Assembly: GCA_905116865.2 (NCBI GenBank)
Contig: CAJHNH020004613.1
Coordinates: 401,001 to 465,000 of the forward strand
Origin: Candidula unifasciata
Taxonomy: Eukaryota > Mollusca > Gastropoda > Stylommatophora > Geomitridae
Reading direction: 5' to 3'
Length of the DNA stretch: 64,000 nucleotides
Below, in pieces: positions 47,770-57,925 of the stretch. How positions within the stretch are numbered: position 1 is the first letter of the stretch; the number at the start of each line of letters is the position of its first letter. The notes beneath the pieces were generated by a model, which saw only the letters and a program-made list of their open reading frames with translations, did no database searches and was not told where the DNA came from. A program made the translations under genes and the position numbers.

Positions 47770-49534
47770 AAGAAAAAAGATTTAATGTTAAAATTTAAAT
47801 AATCTTTGTTCAGGATTTTAAAAAACCTAAACTAAACACAAATCATAACTTATCCCTCCTGGACTTCTTCATTGTCCACACCTTTTTCTTCTTCTGGTAA
47901 TCTGGTAATCCTAGTTTCAGCTTCATAGCAAACGGATCATCTCATAGTTGCTCCGCTCCTGTGCCAACAAAAAAAAAACACGTAGCTCACAGTGTCATGC
48001 CATGCACTCAACTCAGAAGCTGGGCAACGAAACTTTCTCTTCTTCTATCCAAGTTATGTCATTAGCGTCAGTTGTTGACCTGTGTGGATATTTTGTATCT
48101 GAAACTAAAAGTAAGCTCACAGAAACTGTGATTTAACAATAAACATTACCATTTTATGAAATATTTCTGAAAAAAATACATATGGTTGCTGGACTTTTCA
48201 AAATATTGAATCAAAAAAGAGCATTCTGATTGCTAAAACACTGTGATACTTGAGTGTGATATAATTAAATGAAATGTACATGTGATGAAGAAATGTAGAG
48301 CTGAATTATTTTTTAAAAAAATTGGTGAGAATGTAAACACTAAGTATTTATATATTTGTGAATGACTTAGTCATGAACTAATCTAAAAAGTATTATAATT
48401 TAAGAAATAGTGTTGTGGCCCTATGCTTGCCTTAAGTTCTTGTATATAATGGAGAAATTTGGAGCTGTCAGTATTTTTTTCAAAAAGAACTGGCAATAAT
48501 GTAAAGATTAAATATTTTTTATATTTATTAAGATGCAGTTAAGCTAATTGAGTTTTAGGCCAAAATCACATCATACGTTCACTGGTTCCTACCTAGAATC
48601 CCAATAAACACAAGATATACAGATTATAGTCTCTTTTTACTACCTCTTGGGCCTCTGATGCTAAACCCCCTGGGCTGAAAGACTTAAGGAAAACCCTCAA
48701 TTTTCTGTTTTACAATTCTAATATAGTTATGTTAAAAAAAAATACATGACTACAGTATTAAAAAAATAGGGCATCTGTGGCAGGTTTTCAAAAATGAAAG
48801 AGGTCTGTGAGTCTTATCTAATTTGGAACCACTGGCCTATGGGAGCAAGCAGTATCACTGTACTTTAACATCTGCAAAGAGAGTAAGAGAACTGACAGAT
48901 ACTTTATTTACAAGGTCGTCAATTTGAATGTATCAATTACCATGTATTTTTTGGGGGGTTGGGGTAGGGGATCTAGGTCAACCTTGTTTAAAATCGAAAG
49001 GTCTTATGAAGTAGAGGTGGTCGGCATTGCCTACTGAGTGCCAACTGTCTATCAAAAATAACTAAGATATGTATTAAATATATATCCAATGCATCAGTAG
49101 TGTGAGAAGATCTGTTTACTTTTTATAATGGAATAAGTTCTTTTGGTTATAAGAATCAGTTTCTAAACCATAAAGACAGATGTGTTATTCACCTTACATC
49201 ATATTTGTTTACCACCATTATGTTGAGTTTGTCTACTTTATAATTTCATAATAATAAAATCTATAGCCACCACACCACACTTGTTTTGTATTGATCTATA
49301 ACCACCACTAACATATTTGTTTTGCATTATGTATAGCCACCACAATTCTTTTTTGTATTGATCTATAACCAGCACAAATATGTTTGTTTTGTATTGATCT
49401 ATAAATGCCATAAATGTGTATTTCTCTTTCTATTGATCTATAACCACCACTAACATATTTGTTTTGCATTATGTATAACCATCACAAACATAATTTTTTT
49501 GTATTGATCTAGAACCATCATAAATGTATTCATT

Positions 49535-50290
49535 TTGTCATCATCATCATCAGTTTCCACTTCTGCTGTTAAGTGTTGTGGGGAGGAACAGTTTGCGATC
49601 CTAGGGCGGCCTTTTGCTTTCATTTCAAATCTTTTCATCTTTAGCACCTGCATTGGTAGTTGTTCTGTCTGCATTCTTACTAAATGACCAAACCATTTGA
49701 TCTTCTGTTTTTCAATGAATTTGCTGCATAATGTTGTTCGTACAGTCTGCCTGATAATATAATTTCTAACTTTGTCTCAGATGGTTAAGTTGGCAGCTTT
49801 TCTCAGGCATCTAATTTCACAGGTGTTCATTTTATTTAGGTTAGCCTTTGATAATGTCCAAGTCTGGCACTGGTAGCACAGTGTTGGTATGAATATGCTT
49901 TATAATCTGTTCCTTGGTGCTCATAATTATGTTTGGATGTCTTAATAACATTGTCAGTTGGTATATAAATGCACTGGCTTGTTGGCTTTTTATTTCTATT
50001 TCCCGATCTATTCTCCTGCCCTCCGAGAATATACTTCCTAGATATTTAAATTCTTTAACTTGCTTCAGACAAGTACCATTCAATCCTTTATATGTAGCAG
50101 GCTAGGAATTCTGCTGACCTGCATTACTTAAGTTTTAGTAGTATTTATTTTCATGTTATAACTTCTGCATGTTGAACTTAGCCTGTTCAAATGGTCTTGC
50201 AGTCTACTCCCCTCATTACAGAACAAGCACTGATTGTCTGCAAATAATAGCTTGTTTATTGTGTATCTAATTCTTTCTCTGGAAAGTAAA
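49535..50290 (-). pseudogene. LINE reverse-transcriptase C-terminal half, decayed
   Basis: The minus strand reads YNMKINTTKT, EFKYLGSIFSEGRRIDREIE and QLPMQVLKMKRFEMKAKGRP. Stops and frameshifts are present. It ends in (ATG)n at about 49541-49555. Confidence 0.8.
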
Positions 50291-50345
50291 GTTGCCCATC
50301 TTCTGGATTTTCAACCAATTTAAAGCTGACTTCTTTTGATATTCT

Positions 50346-50639
50346 TCTTCTTCTTCGATCCTTCTGTCAGAAAACCTATATCAGGAGGCCGGTAGCCTTT
50401 ACGAAAGCTCTCGGGCAGTCCATATCCTCTCTTAACTGTCGTTTTTGTTCTAGACCCTTTTTTGATCTGAATTAGTTTGATTCTTTCTGATATAAATTCA
50501 GTGTGGACAATGTTTTTTGCATTATCTGGGTGAATTATAAAACCGACTCCATGTTTAGCTCTCGCTCGTTGTTCCACACTGCTCCATACCAGAACACGTC
50601 CTATCCCTTGTGTCGCCATAGTGATTGTCGTTTTGATGA
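50346..50639 (-). mobile_element. Internally deleted LINE derivative with 15-bp target duplication
   Basis: The minus-strand frame reads VEQRARAKHGVGFIIHPD then NAKNIVHTEFISERI, an endonuclease-domain segment of a non-LTR element. It runs straight into a short 3' part with GEFRKGYRPP-like sequence and an AAGAAGAAG tail. TTCTTTTGATATTCT flanks it at 50331-50345 and 50640-50654. At 294 bp it behaves like a SINE-sized retroelement. Confidence 0.75.
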
Positions 50640-51689
50640 TTCTTTTGATATTCTGTCACCTCTAGGCTAGGTCAATCCCTAGAGTGACATAATGGTAGAA
50701 AAACAGAATCTTAACCTACCTCTGCTGAGGATTGAATCTGGGTCACCTGCAGCTTTGGGGCATCTAAGTAAACTTAGACTACATATATCCTACAAGGCCA
50801 CCCATAGTTTGCAAGGAAATTAAGAAGTTTTCAGCAATCTGGTCCATAAAAACAACTCAACAAAGTCTTGGGTGCATTGTCCTGTTCACCATTTATGCGA
50901 GGATAATTGCTTAGTAATTGCTGATGACTTGAGAAGCAGAAGAAAGAACATAACTTTGGATATAGACAATATTCCATACTCTGTATCATCCAGTTTTATG
51001 GCAAATCACTAAATATAATACTGCCTACTGAAACCAGACAGCTGTGTGACATTAAGGTTTTCATTTGAATCCTCTTGTATTTAAACAACAGAAGATACCA
51101 CACCAAATGAGGAATAAATAAGAATAAATATAAATCATGATAGGTCCAACAGAAAAAATTTATTCGGTATAAGGTTTCACTTAACAAGGCACAACTGTTG
51201 CATACAGATGAAATAGTTAATTATCATGTAACAAAGACATCATAAGCCATGCTTGATTGAAACAAAATATAAATGGTATATATATATAGATATGCCAACT
51301 CACTCATCGGTCAGCAAACAATTGCACAGACAATTGCGCACTCAACAATTTTTCAGTTTTACAAAAAAAAAAAAAAAAAGGACACCTCTAAAATATGTAT
51401 ACACTATGAATAATTCATGTTTAAAACTGAGGTAATCCAAGATTTATAACTTATATGGGAGAGTCTTGTATGTAAGATTTATGGTCCATCATCTCTACTC
51501 AAAGTGACCACTATTCTGTTCTAGATACCGATACAAATATACTGATTTAAAAAAGATGTATATTTTTTCAATGGCATGTTTTCATTTGTTGATGGAAAAG
51601 CCTGTATGCCTAAAAATTATCAATAAGCCAGATGCAAAGAAACTGACAGGCACATTTTACTAATTAGTTATTTAGAACACAAAACTAAT

Positions 51690-51860
51690 AAATATGTCAG
51701 AGACAAAATATACAAATTTACGGGACATCAAGAGCCTCTCTTGGCAGTGGTAAAACATCGCAAGCTAGCTAGGTTTGGGCACGTAGTGAGACATGATTCG
51801 ATTGCAAGGATGTACTTCAAGGAGCACTGGGAAGGGGGGGGGGGGGGGGGGGGGAGTTAT
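51690..51860 (+). mobile_element. LINE 3' end fragment ended by a G21 tract
   Basis: It reads LAVVKHRKLARFGHVVRHDS then MYFKEHWEGG, a typical ORF2 C-terminus. It is followed by 21 G at 51834-51854. Confidence 0.65.
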
Positions 51861-52057
51861 TAAGGCCACAAAACTAGCTAAAGAATCTGACTGATTTGAA
51901 ACTGCGGATACATACTTTAATCAAAAACAGTTTTTAAGCGTTTCCAAAATGTTAAAGTTTAATATTTAATACAGTAACATGTAACAAGATTGGCATCAGA
52001 CAGGGCACTGTACAGAGCAATGTTATACGTTATACAGATACAGCGGTAACAGAGTGA

Positions 52058-52131
52058 CTTCTTTTGATATTCTTCTTCTTCTTCAATCCTTCTGTCAGAA
52101 AACCTATATCAGGATAATATACCTATAAACA
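52058..52131 (-). mobile_element. Short daughter copy of the 50.3-kb element
   Basis: It shares the 3' tail (AAGAAGAAG) plus the bases just outside the 50.3-kb element (CTTCTTTTGATATT), and the first 30 bp of its 3' part (CTTCTGTCAGAAAACCTATA). It is flanked by GTAACAGAGTGA at 52046-52057 and 52132-52143. Confidence 0.75.
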
Positions 52132-52329
52132 GTAACAGAGTGATAGCAGCCCCAGCAGCTATCAACTGATTCGAAGACTAGCTGTCATGATTGTAAGTGA
52201 CTTACCAAGCATATGAAAGATAAAGACAGGCACTCTATGTGCAGAGTGGCAAGCATTGCTTCAAAGGTTCCGGGTAGTTAGTGTTCTTTTGATATTCTCT
52301 CAAGGGTATGCTAGAGTGTTTAGATATGA

Positions 52330-52640
52330 ACAGGCAGACAGACTGGCTGGTTCTGCACCAAGGGGAGGTGAGTTTATGCATGACAGGCTAGATGTGGTCA
52401 AGGCCCTTAGGGAACAAATGAACAATGTGGAGGCACGATTAGATCATTATAGTCTGGAGAGAATGTTACAGTTAGGAGTGACCAGAGGAATCTGGCTGAT
52501 ACTCTACACTCAAAAGACAGGCAGGGCGGAGTCAAACTGCTACTGGTGCCATCAGAATTGGAAGTATTCATTGGCTGCTGAAGATGAGGATGGAGTACAT
52601 ATAGGAATGTCCCGAGTGCTGTGATGTAAGTTTTCAGCAT
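52330..52640 (+). mobile_element. LINE L2 C-terminal fragment, best preserved
   Basis: The frame EQADRLAGSAPRGGEF.. VVKALREQMNNVEARLDHYS.. AAEDEDGVHIGMSRVL stays open for about 100 residues. ADRLAG is the end of an RNase H domain. It is a 5'-truncated retrocopy. Confidence 0.75.
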
Positions 52641-52769
52641 GACACTCAACATGAGACAGAAAATAATAGTCATTTGAATGCTAGTAAAGTTGAACATAAC
52701 TGGCAGTGAAATACTAACTATCCATACACATCTTTTAAAATCGAGGTAAGAATGATAACAGGAGTTGCA

Positions 52770-52880
52770 GAAGTGCAATGGCTAGATGCTTGCCTGCTAG
52801 CTCAAAGGTCTTGAGTTCGAATTCACATCCAGGCACATTTTGATAGTTCACACAGGGCTTCCAGGTTGGTCCAGCCTAAA
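52770..52880 (+). mobile_element. tRNA-derived SINE, family S1, truncated
   Basis: The head GCAATGGCTAGATGCTTGCC, B box GAGTTCGAATTCAC and body CAGGTTGGTCCAGCC are visible. Confidence 0.65.
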
Positions 52881-53019
52881 ATACCGTATTTACGCAGTAT
52901 TTTAACTGAAAATCGTTCATGAAAAATAGGTTGTGGCTTGCAGTTGAGATATTACAAGTACATGTCATTTGTACAAAAATTACAATAAACAATACAACAA
53001 TTCTTCAGTCATCCATCCC

Positions 53020-53300
53020 TTCTTTTGCACTCACACAAATACTCCAGGCGGTAGCTTCTCCTTGGGCTTGGATTAACGCTTAAAAATAAGTAAGGTCTGT
53101 ATCTGTCAGCAGCAATTCCTAGTGGTTTTTCTGCTTCCGAAGTTCACAGCTGCACTGTTTTATCACCAGGTTTGTTTACTGTTGTTTCATCTGGCATATA
53201 CAAGAATACAGGAGTTTCATCTGTATTTCCAGTTGCCCCAAACTGTAGTTGCGTGTCTTTTATAACTTCAGAACATGTCTTTGAAACGCAGTGTCTCCTG
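53020..53300 (-). pseudogene. pogo-like DDE transposase relic
   Basis: The minus-strand frame gives NTDETPVFLYMPDETTVNK then PGDKTVQL, a stop, then TSEAEK. This is the N-x-DETP..F.MP...TV...G.K.V segment around a catalytic Asp in pogo/Tigger-type transposases. One in-frame TGA breaks it. The flank near 52885 (ACCGTATTTACGCAG) could be a terminal repeat. Confidence 0.6.
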
Positions 53301-53460
53301 GCAGGTGTAGGGGAGGTCATGCCGCTGTTCTTCGCCGCAAAATCACAAAGTCATTTTGTGCAGTAATGCCCCTTGCTCAGCTTTAACTGGCTTTAAATTC
53401 CTTCTGCAGAATTCCCATCTTTCACTGCTTACAGATACTGCTGTTTTCGGTTTTAGTCTC

Positions 53461-53606
53461 TTAACTCTTTTAGTCCCAGAGGGTTTAGCATCACAGGCCC
53501 AAGGGGTAGTCAAGAGGGACGTAAAATCAGTGCATCATGCGTTCATTGGGCTTTTATGCAGTAACCTATAAATGTATGATGCGTTCTTTGGGACTCAAAG
53601 AGTTAA
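53461..53606. mobile_element. 138-bp TTAA MITE
   Basis: It is TTAA plus CTCTTTTAGTCCCAGAGGG through TTTGGGACTCAAAGAG plus TTAA. It has the same length and interior (TGATGCTAAACCCC reversed) as the 46567 copy. Confidence 0.85.
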
Positions 53607-54324
53607 TGAAATCATAAATTGTGTGTGTGTGTGTGTTTGTGAAAATTATCATCTGAGAAACTGGGTGTGGCCTATACATACGTAATTATGGTAGGCACCA
53701 GAAAATTCTCTGAGAAGTAAAGATAGATGGTGTAATGAATGATGACAGCATCACCTGTCTGTCGAGTGCCATGCTGGGCCATATAAATATAGACCTAGCA
53801 GCCTAGGATGTGACAAAGATCCTTTACTTTCTTTTCTAAAGAAAATGATACATAAACAAAAATAAGATTACTAAAGAAGGAAAATATTTAGATATGACTG
53901 CACCAGTCATAGAGAAACATGTACGAAATAATGGTGATAGCTTTGAAAATCTAGACAAGATTGAAAAAAACATGAAGAGTATATGCATTATTTCTCATTG
54001 TTTTGCTGAACTTTGGAAAATAATTGGACCCATAAAGCTGACACATACTTTATGTTTTTTCAATCTGTTCCAGTCGCAGAGAAAGAACTATGCAGCAAAC
54101 AACAAAATTACAGCACTGTAACACATTTTTTAAATTACAAAAATGCAGTACATTAACTTCCTTAACAAAAATAAATAACAAAACAATCAACCATTTTTGG
54201 ATTGCTGCTTGTTGCTACATTTTTTGAGTATATCAATTTTGCAATGCCTGGCTGCAGCCTCAAATTATATCCTGCAAGTTCTGAAAGTAAGAGAAAATGT
54301 ATATCTTTAATATCAGTAGCACAG

Positions 54325-54555
54325 ACAGATTCTTCTTCTTCTTCATTGGCTGTAAAATCTGTGGAAAGTCCTAATTGTTCTTCTACTTCTGAACTTTAGT
54401 CTTCTCCCAGGGTTTGATGTTTTTTTTTGGGGTGGGGGGGGGGGGGGGGGGGGGGGGGGTGGGGGGGGTGTACATTCATTTTACAGATCTGGCTTATTTG
54501 AGTGCAGACTGTTGGTTCCTTGCCTCTCAGGCAGATGCACTTTGACTCCAAAGGA
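54325..54555 (+). repeat. Dispersed repeat R1 with a poly(G) expansion
   Basis: It carries R1 landmarks (GGAAAGTCCTAATTGTTC, CATTTTACAGATCTGGCTTA, GCAGACTGTTGGTTCCTTGC). It is split by a G tract of about 40 bp at 54429-54469. Confidence 0.8.
54429..54469 (+). repeat. Poly(G) tract, about 40 bp
   Basis: A nearly pure G run with two or three T interruptions. It is the longest of several in the window (also 731-742, 4370-4384, 8943-8975, 10674-10691, 19023-19036, 28685-28696, 51834-51854, 57812-57828, 62234-62249). Confidence 0.95.
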
Positions 54556-54639
54556 AACACTGATCCCATCTAAATTGGCCTGGTCCTCATGCACCACCAC
54601 ATGTGGTTCAGCACTTCTGCATCCCTCACAGACAGTAAG

Positions 54640-54912
54640 TAAAGTAATGGACCCTTTCCCATGCCTTTAGGCGCATTAGGCATATAGGATTAGACCTATA
54701 TTTTATAGACCAATCGTCAACTGGTGGGTAACATGGTCAGCACCATGCCGGCCATCTTTACTTCCCTGGACTACACTTGGTAACCACTCAAGGTTGGGTC
54801 GACCTGGGAGTTGATGTCATTTTTGAAACAAAATTTGGCACCACCAGGACCGAACCCACAACCTTCCAGTCCGCAGGCAAGCATCTAGCTGCTACACCAG
54901 TGTGACTCCCCC
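54640..54912 (-). mobile_element. tRNA-derived SINE, family S1, near complete
   Basis: Reverse reading gives GGTGTAGCAGCTAGATGC, B box GGGTTCGGTCCTGG, the body CAACTCCCAGGTCGACCC, GGTCTATAAAATATAGGTC, and a tail with GGGAAAGGGTCCATTACTTT. Confidence 0.8.
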
Positions 54913-55254
54913 TCACAGGCAGACTGCATTTTAATTATTGCAACATTTAGCAGACAAACAGTTTGTGGGATAGATAACGAGGAAGAAATTATGAAAACTG
55001 CAGGTATGCTAGCAATTTGGAGTCCTGTCAGCTTTCACCAAGTGCAGACAAAACAAGATCTAATCACAATAAAATAAAGGAACAGAAAAATTCACATGTA
55101 TAAGGAGCTGTAAATATGCCTAGTGTTAAATATCTCCTGCTACTTCTCTAAAGTCTCTCATATCAAGATGATATATTACTTCCACTGTCTGTAAAGTTCA
55201 ACTTTAAATGTTATATCATCCTAAAACTATTCTTTCCTACTGCACTCTGACTTA
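54913..55254. other. Intergenic, nothing recognised
   Basis: AT-rich sequence between two SINEs. No coding, repeat or RNA signal was seen. Confidence 0.5.
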
Positions 55255-55620
55255 AGGTTTGAGATTTGAACAATGGATCAACATCATGGCATACGGGTAG
55301 TAGCCCATAAGTGCTCCATTCTTCTTCTAACTCAAGTCTGAGTCTGAAGAAGCTCAGCACAGTGCACACGCTCTGTGGCACCGGCGAGGATTCTGAAATT
55401 CTTTGGGGAGATTTTTAGCTCCAAATTTTTGCCCAGGCATCACCGTTAGGCTACTCTTTTCGATTTCCAACTGCAAAGTGATTTTTTTACGTGCGCAACA
55501 ATGCACACGGGTATCTGATCTCACTACCCAGAGACCAGGGCGAATTACTAGAAGTCCTAGTCCACGTAAAAATCCCAGCCCTTACCGGGGATTAAACTCT
55601 AGCACCATGCAGCCCCCTTG
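55255..55620 (-). mobile_element. tRNA-derived SINE, family S3
   Basis: It is a second copy of the 44415-44822 element (GATCAACATCATGGCATACG, CAACAATGCACACGGGTATC, CAGAGACCAGGG), with its tRNA-like head truncated. Confidence 0.75.
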
Positions 55621-56039
55621 TCTTAGAAGGAAACAACCTCTTATTAGTCAAGTTTTACAACATACTATTAAGGAGAGTAGTGGGTCAAACCCAAAACCCT
55701 CCCCCACCCAACACCCACACCACGAGGTCTGGAACCCCCATGAGGAAAAATATGGAGCTAGCACAATATACCAAATAAACATCAAGGCAAAAAGACAAAA
55801 AAGAAAAAAGTCTTCACTTATACTTACCATCTTAAAACAGTAAGATACAGCATCAATGTGTGTTCATACTTTATTGACCCTCATTTAGCATGATTCGGCA
55901 TTCATCAGAATTGGCTTTGTTCAAGAGGTACTCCTCCCCTGCCACTCTACTCCGGACTTGTCTGTGAGATCTGTACCTCCTTCCTTCCACTAACTCTTCA
56001 TATTTCTCTACTTTGTGACTGTGAACAGACCAGCAAGGT

Positions 56040-56600
56040 ACTGATGGTGGGTTACAATAATCAATAAAAATTGTTGCTACAATAATTAAAACAAATAGCA
56101 GCCACAATAATCAATATAATAGCTGCCAGAATAATCAATAAAAATTGCGGCCATAATAATCAATATAAATAGCCATCACAATAGTCAATAAAAATAGAGG
56201 CCACAATAATCAATAAAAAAAGCAACCACAAAATTCAATATAAGTAGCTACCACAATAATCAATAAAAAATATCGGCCACAATAATCAATATAAATAGCT
56301 ACCACAATAATCATAAAAAAATATAGCGGCCACAATAAGCAATATAAATAGCTACCACAATAGTCAATAAAAATAGAGGCCACAATAATCAATAAAAAAA
56401 GCAACCACAAAATTCAATATAAGTAGCTACCACAATAATCAATATAAATAGTAAAAAAATATAGCGGCCACAATAAGCAATATAAATAGCTACCACAATA
56501 ATCAATAAAAAAAGCGGCCACAATAATCAATATAAATAGCTACCACAATAATCATAAAAAATAGCGGCCACAATAATTAATATAATAGCTCCTGTGTATT
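56040..56600. repeat. AT-rich minisatellite, about 24-bp units
   Basis: Imperfect units of AATAATCAATATAAATAGCT plus ACCAC, varying with AAAAATAGCGGCC, repeat about 23 times. It lies just beyond the MTTP 3' end. Confidence 0.9.
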
Positions 56601-56607
56601 AATAGGA

Positions 56608-56775
56608 GCCAACATGGTGTAGTGGCTAGATGCTCGCCTGCAGATCGGTAGGTTGTGGGTTTAGGTCCCGACGGAGCCAAATTTTTGTCAAAAATGACCC
56701 TGGCTCCCAGCTTTATTTAGGTATCAGGTAAAGTCCTGGGAAATAAAGGCAGGTCATTTCTTATGAACAACCTTC
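56608..56775 (+). mobile_element. tRNA-derived SINE, family S1
   Basis: The head CATGGTGTAGTGGCTAGATG, B box GTGGGTTTAGGTCCCG and body ATCAGGTAAAGTCCTGGGAA are visible. It lies just downstream of the MTTP stop. Confidence 0.75.
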
Positions 56776-56789
56776 GGAACTGTTCCCAT

Positions 56790-57193
56790 TTACACACTGA
56801 ACTCTTGTGCTAGCAAAAGCATGCTTTGACAAAGATTTACCAGTATTGCTGCATCAATTTTGAATATGGCTTTTTTCGATGTTGCAACAATATACGCTTT
56901 ACCCGGCTGCGGAAGATCTGTTGTGAATTCACATCCTTTCCAAAACATTTGTGTCCAGTCAGTCCCTATTGTCTTCAACACACATTTGTTACTGCATGCT
57001 GATTGCATCATTCCAAGAATGTCCACTGGCTGTCATCTTTGAAACAATATACGCTTTACCCGGCTGCGGAAGATCTGTTGTGAATTCACATCCTTTCCAA
57101 AACATTTGTGTCCAGTCAGTCCCTATTGTCTTCAACACACATTTGTTACTGCATGCTGATTGCATCATTCCAAGAATGTCCACTGGCTGTCAT
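56790..57193 (-). CDS. MTTP: MTTP terminal exon with internal 157-bp tandem duplication
   Basis: After a pyrimidine-rich tract, acceptors lie at 57194 (CAAAG) and 57187 (GACAG). From the second, the frame continues PVDILGMMQSACSNKCVLK then WTQMFWKGCEFTTDLP, with GCEF matching the last conserved motif of MTTP. In the upstream copy the frame runs on into the second copy and stops at 56989-56991. In the downstream copy the same frame would continue ..KAYIVATSKKAIFKID.. to a stop at 56790. The native end is therefore uncertain. Confidence 0.6.
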
Positions 57194-57889
57194 CTTTGAA
57201 ATGAAAGAAACAGAATCCCCAATCTTTCAGCATCTCTGGACAATGTGGTATCAACCCGGTCGTTTTCTCAACAGTAAGAAACGGAAGGTAAACATCATGG
57301 GATGTTATAAGCGCATGCTCTTTCAATCATTGGCAAGTACTTATGACATAATCATGTTCAATTTACTTGATTACCTGTGGTATGGTATGACTGGGTTTCA
57401 AATAAATACTCCTAATGTTTATATTATAAATATAATCTGCTTTTCGAAAACACCACAAAACTCACACAAACTCAAAATCTGGTCTCTTCATCTGCATACA
57501 CAACCTGAGGGGCATGCTAGCAAACTCTGCGTTGGAAGTGTAATCAATGTTGCTCTCCCCTTCTCCAGTAAACACAAGACCCACATCCAGTTCTTCAGAG
57601 TCCACCCTTAGTGAGCCTTCCAAGTAAAAGGCTCCACTGAGGAAATGAGATATTGAGAAATTAGCCATGTGTATGTGTTTTTATTTCCACTGGGCCTTGA
57701 ATCAAAATACTATGGACAGCCAGAGTAACTAACATCAACTGCCTGAAATGGCATATATGTGTGTGTGTGCACGTGCATGCGTGCACTAGCGCGTACGAGG
57801 GTGGGTGGGGGTGGGGGGGGGGGGGGGAGTTGTGAAAAAGAAGGCTGGAGATGTGGAGTGGTTGTAAAATAGTCATATGGAGAGAGAGG

Positions 57890-57925
<36 letters not shown>

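Noticed and set aside
53894..54121. 75-residue frame as a possible gene
   Set aside because: AT-rich, with no splice signals or recognisable motifs. Indistinguishable from chance.
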